DNA from: Geosiphon pyriformis
Lineage: Eukaryota > Glomeromycota > Glomeromycetes > Archaeosporales > Geosiphonaceae
DNA: 23,747 nucleotides
NCBI GenBank assembly: GCA_016748015.1
Contig: JAAOMT010000755.1
Span: forward strand, 86,946-110,692
Reading direction: 5' to 3'
Shown: piece by piece, positions 10,195 to 19,786 of the stretch
Numbering within the stretch: position 1 is the stretch's first letter
Layout of the letters: each line of letters begins with the position of its first letter
Program-made: the position numbers and the translations under genes
Notes under the pieces: generated by a model
What the model saw: only the letters and a program-made list of their open reading frames with translations
Told to the model about the DNA's origin: nothing
Databases searched by the model: none

Positions 10195-11645
10195 TTATCT
10201 TTTTCTGATTTGAAAAACTTCATAGTCCTCGGAAGAGAAATTCACCATTTGATCTTCCGATCCAGGCATTATAGCATGCTCATAATCTGTTGTCTTTTAA
10301 CAAGAGCACCATGAATCACTTTTAAAGTTGCCAATCAGCCGAATATTGTCATTTCCAAAAGAGGGCTTATGATTTGGCCCATCATAAGGTCCATATCTGC
10401 TAGCACATTTGCTAAGTTTAGCATTTCCAGCTTTGCCAGCTCCAAGGGAAAAAATAAAGCTTCCTTTTCCCCCCAAAAATTCATCCCTAGTATGCCACAA
10501 TTGTGGATTATAGCCACCAATTAGCTGACCAGTTCCTTTCACTTTGATTAAGGTAACTGTTGCTCCTTTATCATCGCATAATCGATGAAAATCGGCTGGA
10601 GTGAATCCGTCTCGACTGCTTTGAAGTAACAATTTAAAATTATTTTCAACTTAATCTCCAAAAAGAGTATTTTTGTCTTTGTCTTGAATCCAATGATCTA
10701 TCTGTTTTATATTATGTGATTGAAGAAGCTTTGAATCAATATTTAATCATAATGGCTGAGTGTCTACAGACTTTTGATGACTACTCGGTATGAGATAATG
10801 ATGTAAAAGATCTTCATATAGAGTTCCAAGTAAGATTCTCACAAATGGTTTTACTTTGTGATAGAAGTCAACTGAAGATATGTTAAAGAACCGGATTAAA
10901 GGTAGAAGTCTTTCAATGGATTCTTTAAAGGCGTGGAAGTTTTCATCTGTCCAGTAAAGAACGTTCTTCGTCTGAATATTGTTATCCAATTTAGCAACTC
11001 CCCATTCAACAATTTTTTCCCATATTTCAGATTCTTCTATATTTAGGTCATCCCGAGTTAAAATTAAGGAAAGAGCATTTTCAGTAAGGGAGGTAAAATC
11101 TTCTGAGTTGAAGACTATAGCTGAAAGAATCATGCATAAATGAAGTTTTCTGCAAAATGGCGAAATTTTTTTCAAGCTCTTTTGCATGATGTTTAATCAA
11201 ATAGTCTTCAAGGTGATCAATAAGATTCTCTAGAATAAGTTCGTCAGCAGTAAGAAGCAATTCTAAAACGGTAGATACTTTATGTTTATCAAGAGAAATC
11301 TCGCCATTATAAATATATCTGTGCGGGAAAATAAAACATAGGAATTTGTGTTGGCAAAAATACTTTAAAGCAAATGAAAACCTTTACATCAGAATTATCT
11401 CAAAAATTTTGGGTGAAATATTAGGTTTAGCGAAAATAATAGCATTATTTTCTCTTTTAATCCCATTACTAGAAAGTGCTACAGCAAAAATATGGAGATC
11501 GTGCTGCTAAAATTGGTAAATGAGCGTAAAAAGTTCTAATATTAGGCACTTCTTCAATAACAATTCTAACATCAGAAAAATTCTGGCTATCCAGTATATT
11601 TCCAAAATCATCGGACAAAGCCTGAGAGAATTGCTGGGGTGCCAT
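10195..11645 (-). pseudogene. BTB–BACK–TLDc domain gene, copy 2, better preserved
   Basis: Reading down from ATG 11645: MAPQQFSQALSDDFGNILDS starts the protein, then FSDVRIVIEE and LAARSPYF (BTB domain). The frame slips near 11481–11486 and continues VALSSNGIKRENNAIIFAKP to the intron. After it come YIYNGEISLDKHK, a BACK-like stretch (LENLIDHLEDYLI; RDDLNIEESEIWEKI; LPLIRFFNISSVDFYHKV) and a TLDc domain (LLLQSSRDGFTPADFHRLC, QLIGGYNP, GSFIFSLG, SEDYEVFQIRKR) ending at 10195. Lesions are a frameshift at ~11483, another near 11130, and stops at 10747, 10651 and 10297. The ~20 residues that join the BACK helices in relatives (KKLQDYC-type) are missing here and in copy 1. The longest open pieces are 10747–11187 and 10297–10632. 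Architecture and order are clear; a functional full-length product is not possible without recoding. Confidence 0.9.
11319..11387 (-). other. Conserved 69-bp intron in BTB domain of copy 2
   Basis: The donor GTAAAG at 11387 and acceptor GCACAG ending at 11319 bracket 69 bp of T-rich sequence. Splicing joins ...FEIIL to YIYNGEI with one codon split across the junction. The same intron position is found in copy 1 (6245). Introns of this size with such borders are usual for this kind of fungal gene. Confidence 0.8.
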
Positions 11646-11750
11646 TGATAAAAGGTATAAAAGCTTTGAAATATTGATATTTCAATCTGCAGTCTTTAAG
11701 GCATTTTTACAGCACTGAGTTTTACACTGCATGTGATCGACAGGTGATCG
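11646..11750 (-). promoter_or_regulatory. Candidate leader/promoter of copy 2, with a short upstream ORF
   Basis: This block is visibly richer in G+C than the sequence beyond 11751, where background AT-rich DNA resumes abruptly. On the minus strand it has a 7-bp direct repeat CGATCAC (11744–11750 and 11733–11739, 11 bp apart), then related CAGTGTAAAA / CAGTGCTGTAAAAA segments, and a TTTATA-like box about 20 bp before ATG 11645. An ATG at 11732 opens 16 codons (MQCKTQCCKNALKTAD) and stops at TGA 11682–11684, in the same frame as the main ATG. It could therefore be an upstream ORF or an N-terminal extension broken by one stop. No equivalent survives upstream of copy 1. Confidence 0.4.
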
Positions 11751-13586
11751 GATATTATTTTAAATAAAAATTCTAACCATTTGAATTTGAGCATTAAATT
11801 AAAATTAGTTTATTTAAAAATATTAGGTTTTGACCGTAAATATATATATTTATGATCAAAATAACTACTTTTTAAATTGCAAAAATTTCAGAATTTTTAG
11901 AAAAAGATATTAAAACCAGTTTTTAAATATGCTTTTGAATAAATGTATACAGTAAGTTTTGATAGTTAATGATAACAGATAACTAATAATAGATTATTTT
12001 TCAAAAATTATCAGTCACATAAATTAGGAATTTGAATTTTAAGCTCTAAAGTGATTGATGAAATTGAAATTTTTTAATGTAGAATATAGTAATAAGATAA
12101 TATAAAACTGGCCATTTTAGACATTAGATATATGAAACAAATTATTATTTTTAGCTTTAAGTACTTATACCTAAGCTTCCAAGTTCATTGGAAAGATTGA
12201 ATTACAAAGATTTTTCTAATAAATATCTTGTTGATATTTCAAATAAATAATTCAAACTGTTATAATTATTTTACTAAATTTATTATGCAACTCTTGGTGA
12301 AATTTTTCTATTCAATACATGATATTTGTTTCGATGCTATATATTTTTTCTATTATTAACAAGCTAATTATCGATCTTATTAATAATAATATTTTTAATA
12401 CAAAAGATTTCTATCTATTTGAGTCAAATTTTTTTTTTGAAATTAAAAAGATAAATTGCATTGAAATATAATTTATAGACCGAAAAAATAATTAGATTTA
12501 TACTGAAAGTTCCTAAAATTTATTCAAAGATAAAGCCGCATTATATTTTAAATGTGATTTCGTAAATAATCAATCAAGAATTTTTTAATTCATTTTTTTC
12601 CTTTGAATTTTTTTGCATATGTAGCACATAATCTCTTTGTTTTACCTTAAAAGGAATCTTGAATTTAAAAGTTTCGGTTTTTATCAATGATAATTAGACT
12701 TCTCATTTCACAAAAATTCCAACCACTTTTCACAAAAAAGCCTTCATTTTTTTGATTAAAAATTTATGCAAATAGGTTACCACCAAATATTTTATATTGT
12801 TAATAATCATACTTTTATGATTTGATGCGACTATGCTATAGCACTTATTCCAAAAGTAAAATTAAAACTCCTGTAACTATTAAAACTTTGAATTTTTTTC
12901 AGTTTGGTAAAGGCAATAGTTTAATTAATTTCTTTTATTTAAAAACTCTGTTTTTTTCTTAAAAAAATTAACAAAATTATAAATATTTAACCATTAGAAT
13001 ACTGAAAACTAATTTATTATTCAGCTTATTGACATTATTGTTTAAATTACAAATGGTAATTAAAATTATACATATAGTATATGAAAACAAGAATAAATGT
13101 GGATTAAAAAATTACAATACTTGAAAAGAATTTAATAAAAATCTAAATGATCAAAGCAATAATCTAACTGTTATTCTTTTTCAACTAAAAATTGTAATTT
13201 TTACAAACATATTTTTAATCTTTTTTATAGTAATTTCTTAAATGACTTCGTATATTGTTCTCAAAAAAAGCTTTTTTTCATTGATCCAATTTTTATAATA
13301 AATATTATACTTTTTTTTGTTGATATAATTAAAAGTTTTCATATACAAGAAAATTTGAATAATAAACTAAGATCATGTTTCTAAGTTTTCCAACTAAAAA
13401 GAAATGGTTATGTTTTCATTAAGAAATGGAGATTTTTTAAAAAAAATTTGTAAATTATTTATAGAATAAATTCTCCAAGTCATTCGCTTCTATGCCAAAT
13501 TGTTAATTTAATATTAATAACAGGTTGTATTTCGAAAATAATTTGTTAAGCTAAATGTCACTTGAGTTTGAGATTATTTGGCTTAA
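11751..13586. other. AT-rich intergenic sequence, no gene recognised
   Basis: There is only AT-rich DNA with short incidental frames. Nothing resembling a domain, RNA gene or transposon end was seen. Confidence 0.55.
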
Positions 13587-13627
13587 TATAAAAATCCTTC
13601 TTTCTCTATAAATTTTTTTTTAAAACC
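13587..13627 (+). promoter_or_regulatory. Candidate core promoter of the Sel1–kinase locus
   Basis: TATAAAAAT at 13587–13595 and a second box TATAAAT at 13607–13613 flank a pyrimidine run (CCTTCTTTCTC), followed by the first ATG at 13628. The TATA plus pyrimidine-initiator pattern is a reasonable fungal core promoter, but A/T boxes are common by chance here, so this is positional evidence only. Confidence 0.35.
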
Positions 13628-13760
13628 ATGTCTTCCACTTTGCCAATTGAAATTACAATTTCATCTCCCAACTGTCTTAAAGGAGCTTTCAGTGTTATTA
13701 AAGAAATTCTAGCCATTTTTCCAAAAAAATGTCTTAAGCGCAATCAAAAAAAATGAGGGA

Positions 13761-14640
13761 AAAGCTTTTAAACGCTATTTCAAAGCAGCAAAGGCAGGAG
13801 ATTTAAATGCACAATACAATCTTGGATAGTGTTATGCTAATAGAGAAGGAACGACCAAAAATTTAGAAGAATCATTTGAACTCTTTTCGAAAGCAGCAAA
13901 GGCTGGACATTTAAATTCAACATTCAATCTTGGATAGTGTTATGCTAATGGAGAAGGAACGACAAAAAATTCAAAAAAAGGATTTGAACTCTATTCAAAT
14001 GCAGCAGAGGGGGGAGATTTAGATGCACAATGCAATCATTCACTTTGTTATTTAAATGGAGAAGGAATGACAGAAAATTCAGAAAAAGCATTTGAACTCT
14101 ATTCAAAAGCAGCAGAGACGGGACATTTAAGTGCACAATACAATCTTGCATTTTGCTACGATAATAGAAGAGGAATGACAAAAAATTCCAAAAATGCGTT
14201 TGAACTCTATTCAAAAGCAGCAGAGAGGGGAGATTTAAATGCACAATGCAATCTTGCACTTTTTATTTAAATGGAGAAGGGACGACAAAAAATTTAGAAA
14301 AAGCATTTAAACTCTTTTCAGAAGCAGCAGAGGTGGGACATTTAGTTGGAGGAGTAGGTGTTAGAGCATATCAATTGGAAACAGCGGAAAATCTGGGAAA
14401 AGGGGAAAATTCGAGATCACAAACCAGTATTGGCACGTATTATTGAAATGGAATAGTGAAGAATTTAGAAGAAATATTTCAATTTTATTCAAGAGCAGTA
14501 GAGGCAGGAAATTAAAATGCACAATATAACCTTGGATGGTGTTATCAAAATGGATGGGGAACCACAAAAATTTAAAAAAAGCATTTGAACTGTATTTAAA
14601 AGCAGCAGAAGCAAATAACTTATGTTATCAAAGTGATTTT
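13761..14640 (+). repeat. Sel1-repeat array, 108-bp (36-codon) units
   Basis: Units start at 13761, 13869, 13977, 14085, 14193, 14300 and 14471, with a partial unit from 14578. The consensus is KAFELYSKAAExGDLNAQYN, then LGWCYxNGEGTTKN. Units 5 and 7 are 107 bp because each has lost one base, which shifts frame. Unit 6 is 171 bp: about 63 bp of purine-rich sequence is inserted after VGHL. Units 1 and 2 both carry TAG in place of the Trp codon that survives in unit 7. Confidence 0.93.
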
Positions 14641-15261
14641 TTTGATTTGCATGTCCATGACCTTACTTTAAAAGAACAAGAAAATTTGGAATATACCATT
14701 TTACAATTCCGAAAGCTAGACTTCAAATACCTAGATTATTTGAAAGGAGAATTTTTAGATTTTGAAGCTTTCTTTGACCAGCTTTCAGATGAATTTAAGT
14801 GTCTTAAATGTGGCAACTTGGGTACAATCATTAGTGGATCTCCTATATGTCCATTTTGCGATACTGATAAAAGGGATAATATTAGGTTGCCGAAATGCCT
14901 AGAGTGCGATGGAACATTAAAAAATTCACTTTGGTGTAAATCTTGTAAATATCTACGATTGTTAAAAAGTTGCGGAACATGGAACAGTGGAAACGATAAT
15001 ATTGATCAGTATATAAATCATACACAAAAGATTTCTGAAAGCTGCGGGGGATTTTTGGAATGGATTTCTCCTGACGAGATCACATTTTTAGATAGGGTGG
15101 GAACAGGGGGATTTGGTATTGTTAAAGAAGGTAGATAGGAGAGAGGCAGAATTCTATTTTGGGATAAGAAAAATCAAAAATATGAACGAACTGGGGTTAC
15201 TAAAGTTGCTTTAAAATGTCTTAAAGGCAACCAAAATATGGAATGTATCAATTCAGATAAG

Positions 15262-15338
15262 GTATTTTCTTTTAAGTAATCTATGTAATTTTTATTATCC
15301 CTATTTTTTCTCTAACACCAAAAAATGCATTAAAATAG
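15262..15338 (+). other. Phase-0 intron in the kinase domain
   Basis: The donor GTATTT at 15262 and acceptor AATAG ending at 15338 enclose 77 bp with in-frame stops. Splicing joins ...CINSDK to FLVHLTSASCKYILECYGIT, the expected step from the helix-C region to the strand before the hinge in this kinase family. This is a good fit to the family intron pattern. Confidence 0.7.
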
Positions 15339-16127
15339 TTTCTTGTGCATCTTACAAGTGCATCTTGCAAATATATCCTTGAATGCTATGGAATAACCAA
15401 AGATGTTACAAATAATGAATTTGTTATGGTTTTACCATTTGCGGAACATGGGGACCTCAAAGCTTTTCTTAAGTCAAACAAAGATATTCTCACTTAGGAC
15501 ATGTTTCTTCGTATTCTTTTTCAAATCGCTGGTGGCCTAAGATTTATACATGAATCAAAACTGGTGCATGGGGACTTGCATCCTGAAAATATCCTTGCTT
15601 TGAAAACAACACCCTTAAAAGTTGTCATTTCTGATCTTGGACTCTGTCATCCTGCAGATGACACTCCACAGTTTGGAAAAATTTATGGTGTTCTTGAGTA
15701 TCTTGCACCAAAAATTTTCGAGGAGGATTCTCATACTAAGTATAGCAATATATACTGCTTTGCTATCATTTAATGTGAAATTATATCGGGAGAAAGACCT
15801 TTTAATAATACAGATCCTATCAACGTGGTACATAATGTGATTAAGGGAAAGCGTCCTACAATCAAGAAACATACACCTCAATGTATTCAGGAAATAATTA
15901 AAAAAAATTGGCATTGTAATCCGCAATACCGTAACACTGCAGAACAACTTCAACAAAGAGTTATTGCTGCTCATTATAACTGTAACTTAAATGAACTTGT
16001 CTATGAGAAAAGATTTTATTCTGAAGAGATAAAAGATGCTCAACATGATGAAACAAGATATAAAAGTCAACATATCTCAAACTTTACATGTTCAATGAGT
16101 GGTGAGACTTTCATTTATAATATTTAA

Positions 16128-17525
16128 TGTTTAAGAATTTTTCTGATTTAAGCGTCTTTTTTTCATATCTGGATTGTTCTACTAGCATTAGTCATACGAA
16201 TAAAGACACACTTGACCAAATCAGTAAGCACTTTCAATTTATTTTAAAAATGATATTAATTGTTTTTTATCAATATTTAACTATAAAATGATTTGAAACA
16301 GATACATATGAACGAAATTTATAAAAATTATTATAAATGGTTTTATTAGTTAAGGGAATTGAAAAAGTATTTTTTCTAATTCACCTACCACATTTTTAAA
16401 TATGAAGCTAATATTAGATAATCAGAAGATCAGTAAAACACACGGATTAAATGTTCAATTTTTATTATTATAATAGTTGAATAGATTGTTGATCAAACTG
16501 TAATAAATTTTTTTGAATACTTTTTTAAATATCATAAAAAAAAATTATTCATTTGAAATAAAACATTTTTAAATTAGCTTTTTTAAACTAATACTATGCA
16601 ATGACAGAAAAACTTAATATTAAAAGAAAAACTTTACTCGTTTTACTAACATTTTTTTAATAGTATATTAATAAGTTAATTTGGCATATGAGAATCAACA
16701 GCTCATGAAATTTTGAAAAGAAGAAATAAATTTCTCAGCAAAAATTTATACCCCACACCAAATAGATGAATAGTGTTTAAAAATGTAATATTTTATATAA
16801 ATGTAAATTTTGTAGTACAGCCCAAAATACATCAGTTGGATCATTTCTCAAAGCCAAACAACAATTGAGAAAAATTATTCAAAAATATTTAAACAATATA
16901 ATTAAAACAATTTTGTATTGTATAACTTCAAACCAAAAATTGATATCAAAATCTCGCTCTGGTATAAAAAAAGTAACTTATTTTTTGTTTTTGTTTTAAT
17001 AAGACAAAAAATTTATATTACTGAAAATTCTTATTAAGATAAAACATGTACTGCTATTCAATTGGTTTTTATGTAAAAATTTACATAGTGAAAATAATTT
17101 AAGCGAAGAAAAAAATTATTCATAGTCTATTTTAAAATCAAAAAAAAATTATAAATCACAATATAGTTAAGAGACATAGAAACTTTAAAAATAATAATAA
17201 ATATAATTAAAAAAGTCACGAGTCCATAAAATCAATTGTATATATATTTAAATTAAATTAAGGTATTTCTATAACCAGTAATATAATAAATTATAATTAT
17301 TTAATTAATTTACAAAATTTTTAAATATATTTTATATTAAGATTGTTATCTTTAAACCAAAAACCAAAACTAGATTTTTAACATTATAACATGATTGTAT
17401 TTTTGGAATAATTAATCAACATGAAAAAATTTTATTTAAAGTTAAATCATCAGATTGACTTTCTTTTGCAGAACTTTTTTTGAGTAAATTACAGAAAAAA
17501 AGATTGACAAAAAATTCAAATCATG
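16128..17525. other. AT-rich intergenic sequence, no gene recognised
   Basis: No coding-like frame or repeat with a clear period was seen. It separates the kinase pseudogene from the Tc1/mariner relic. Confidence 0.55.
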
Positions 17526-17990
17526 TACTGTCACTTCGGAAAGTAACGCCCGAATTTCTTTATTAAATAACAATTGAAATATATACATAAATTATTTCTT
17601 CTTTTATTTTGCGTATAAAATTTTTATAAATTATGTTAATATCTGTTAGCTCTCTATTTACATCCAAACTCTTTTAATTCTTCGCGGGATTGAGTTTACA
17701 ACTCAAGGTATTAAAATTAGATTTTAGATTCTCTTACAGTTTTCGGGACATCATTACATTTTTGAATATTATTATTCATTAATTTTCAGATGTTTTTTAC
17801 AGATTAAAGTCGAGTGAGATTGGTGACCAAACTATAGTTTTAGTTTTGTTTGCAGAATTCTTATACAATTTCATTTGCAGTATGAAGGGATGCATTATCT
17901 TGTTAAAACACTAAAATTTTCTTTATCAATTAATATGTTGCTCGACATTGTCTTTTGCAATTAGTTTGAGATATTTTAAGTTTAATTTTA
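17526..17990 (-). mobile_element. Truncated Tc1/mariner (IS630-type) transposon relic
   Basis: At the low-coordinate edge, a TA at 17526–17527 is followed by CTGTCACTTCGGAAAGTAAC, which looks like a Tc1/mariner terminal inverted repeat. On the minus strand, 17902 down to ~17770 reads QDNASLHTANEIV, a stop, EFCKQN, and then a broken TNLTRL…SVKNI segment. This matches the second catalytic Asp block (QDNAxxHTA) and, more weakly, the SPDLNPIEN block of Tc1-type transposases. Weak similarity may continue to ~17990. Several in-frame stops are present and no matching opposite terminal repeat was found upstream, so the 5' half is gone. Its terminal repeat differs from that of the element at 22407, so it belongs to another family. 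Confidence 0.7.
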
Positions 17991-18205
17991 AAATGCAATT
18001 GGCAAAAAATAGTATTAATGTAACTTGATAAATTAGATACAATAATTAAATATACAAAAATAGATGGTAAATAAACCAAAATCATAATTATGGCAACAAT
18101 TAAATTCTATAAATTTTATGTTATTACAAAATATTATTTATAAAATATTTTATATTTTTCAATTTTTTGTACTGATTGACCCATATTTTATACTTATTAT
18201 TTTCA
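17991..18205. other. AT-rich sequence, no feature recognised
   Basis: This is plain AT-rich sequence. A 5' part of the neighbouring transposon relic might be hidden here, but no transposase motif is visible. Confidence 0.4.
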
Positions 18206-18221
18206 ATATATATATATATAT
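18206..18221. repeat. AT dinucleotide microsatellite, about 8 copies
   Basis: An uninterrupted alternating A/T run with dyad symmetry; it could extrude as a cruciform. It is a simple repeat and no function is inferred. Confidence 0.8.
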
Positions 18222-18672
18222 CGAAAATTTATAGTGATTTAAAATATTTATTAATTTGGTTATTTAACCCATATTATTATTATATTATTATATTAAAAAT
18301 AAAGTAAGTATTTCAAAATACTTGTGGAATCATTCCATATATTTTGTTTATTTTGCTGCTTTTCTGGTTGTTTGTAAGTTGACATTTCCAATATTTACAA
18401 TATTTCTAATAAATTATAAAATAATGTCTGAATATAGGTCACAAAAAATTATACTAGATGAAGGAATTTCTGTAAACTAAGTAGCTGTATTATATGCAAT
18501 CCTTAATTTATAAGACCAACTTGTAGAATGAAAATTTGTTGATTCAGCGTTTGTATAATTCTATTGATTAAAGTGACATAATCTAAATAACCACCACCAT
18601 TATTAATAAACATACTTTTGAATATTTAAGTATTAACACATGTAAAAAGGATAAATTAAGTAAATAGATAAC

Positions 18673-18673
<1 letters not shown>

Positions 18674-18704
<31 letters not shown>
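18674..18704 (+). repeat. AAT trinucleotide microsatellite, about 10 copies
   Basis: An uninterrupted run of ATA/AAT triplets with no coding context. A complementary ATT run of similar length lies about 700 bp downstream at 19402–19429. Confidence 0.9.
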
Positions 18705-19401
18705 TTGCTTACTTCTTTAAAAACATTTTTGAACTGTTTTTTATAAATTTTATTGCTACTTCGGTTTATTTTCTCTTTTATATTTCATTAAACCATCAAA
18801 CATGATTATTTTATATATTATACTGAATCTTTTTCTATTAATTTTGTTGATATTTAACAAATGCTTGTATGAAATAGTAATATGTTTAAGATAATATGAA
18901 TTAATAAACATCAAAAAAAAATTATGTGATTAAATAGTATATGTATAAATAATATTTATTTTATGTTATATAAAATACATCAAGGCCTAATTACTAATAT
19001 AAATCAGAAAACAAAAATTGGTCTTTTTAAACTTGCAAATAATAACAGTTTTTGTTTTTTTTAGAAGATGTTTATACTTTATTTTGGGTGGAACATAGCA
19101 TTCAACTATGTTATAAAAGACATTTTACAAAAAAAAAAGTGGATTAAAAGAAAAATCGAAATTTATTTTATTAATATATATCTTATAATTAGAATATATA
19201 TTCTTCGTAAAATTCAATTTTAAATACAGATTTGTGAACTGGTCTTGCCTGACAGAAGGCCTTGAAATTGGTTAAACAGATGAAATTAACTGAGCTTTAA
19301 TTCTTGTCTTAGACTGGTTAAATAATAAGTTATACATGTATCCAAATAAAAAAAAGTTATTTATATAATATATAACATACTTTATTAAAGCTATTGTCAG
19401 A
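18705..19401. other. AT-rich spacer with one less AT-rich island
   Basis: No gene was recognised. An island at about 19230–19320 (containing CTGGTCTTGCCTGACAGAAG) has noticeably more G+C than its surroundings and may be a scrap of a transposon or gene. It is too short to assign. Confidence 0.4.
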
Positions 19402-19429
19402 TTTATTATTATTATTATTATTATTATTA
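19402..19429 (+). repeat. ATT trinucleotide microsatellite, about 9 copies
   Basis: An uninterrupted ATT run. It is the reverse complement of the AAT run at 18674–18704, so the two could pair within one strand with a loop of about 700 bases. Confidence 0.9.
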
Positions 19430-19575
19430 GACTTATTTAAAACTGGGTTTGCTTTGGCTTTTAAAATTTTGTTTTTTTTTAGTTGAATAATATGTGATAA
19501 AATTTCTACTATAAGTTTTTCATTTTTGAAAATTGATTATTTGGAATTAATTTTGACTTGAATATTATATTAGAA

Positions 19576-19786
19576 TTTAAGAAAAAAAATAAAGAGAACA
19601 AATAATAGCAAAGAAGAAAATAATGACAAAAAAGTTAAATAGTGGCAAAAAGAAGAAATAATAATGAGAAGAAATAGTAGTAAAAAAAAAATAGGGCAAA
19701 AAGAAAAAATAATAGTGAAAAGAACAAATAGTAATAAAAAAAATGAAAAAAAAACAAATAATAGAGAAAATAACATTAATAATAAA
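19576..19786 (+). repeat. Purine-rich low-complexity tract with imperfect 17–18 bp periodicity
   Basis: The plus strand is almost free of C and consists of A-rich purine clusters broken by TA, such as AAATAGTGGCAAAAAGAAG and AAATAGTAGTAAAAAAAAAA. Related blocks recur about every 17–18 or 35 bp. Overlapping open frames (Lys/Asn-rich on plus, Phe-rich on minus) are by-products of this composition and are not annotated as genes. Confidence 0.75.

Larger units (their letters stand above)
13628..16127 (+). pseudogene. Sel1-repeat / zinc-ribbon / protein-kinase gene, disabled
   Basis: The order from the ATG at 13628 is a short leader (MSSTLPIEITISSPNCLK), seven Sel1 units plus a partial one, a Cys-rich segment with four CxxC pairs (CLKC, CPFC, CLEC, CKSC; about 14800–14960), a GTWNSGNDNIDQYI linker, and a kinase domain. 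The kinase retains the glycine loop GTGGFG (15098), VALK lysine (~15214), HGDLHPEN (15567) and SDLGLC (15630). It has HGD instead of HRD, and APK instead of APE (15705). The linker plus kinase style is typical of the expanded Rhizophagus kinases. Lesions are a frame break after the leader (TGA 13754), TAG at 13827, 13935, 15136 and 15495, a 1-bp deletion near 14262, stops at 14444 and 14512, a 1-bp deletion near 14567, and TAA at 15771. Sel1 repeats bind proteins, so the ancestral product was probably a scaffolded signalling kinase. The last exon ends at 16127. Confidence 0.88.

Noticed and set aside
13945-14567. Minus-strand open frames with repeated Leu-rich peptide
   Set aside because: They are the antisense of the Sel1 array; the periodicity comes from the 108-bp units on the plus strand.
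13827-15497. Recoding of UAG as tryptophan, given four TAGs at Trp positions
   Set aside because: The same locus also has TAA and TGA stops and several 1-bp indels, and neighbouring pseudogenes show other nonsense classes. Ordinary decay explains the pattern.
15615-15974. 119-residue minus-strand frame across the kinase
   Set aside because: It is antisense to the kinase C-lobe, whose motifs are clear on the plus strand.
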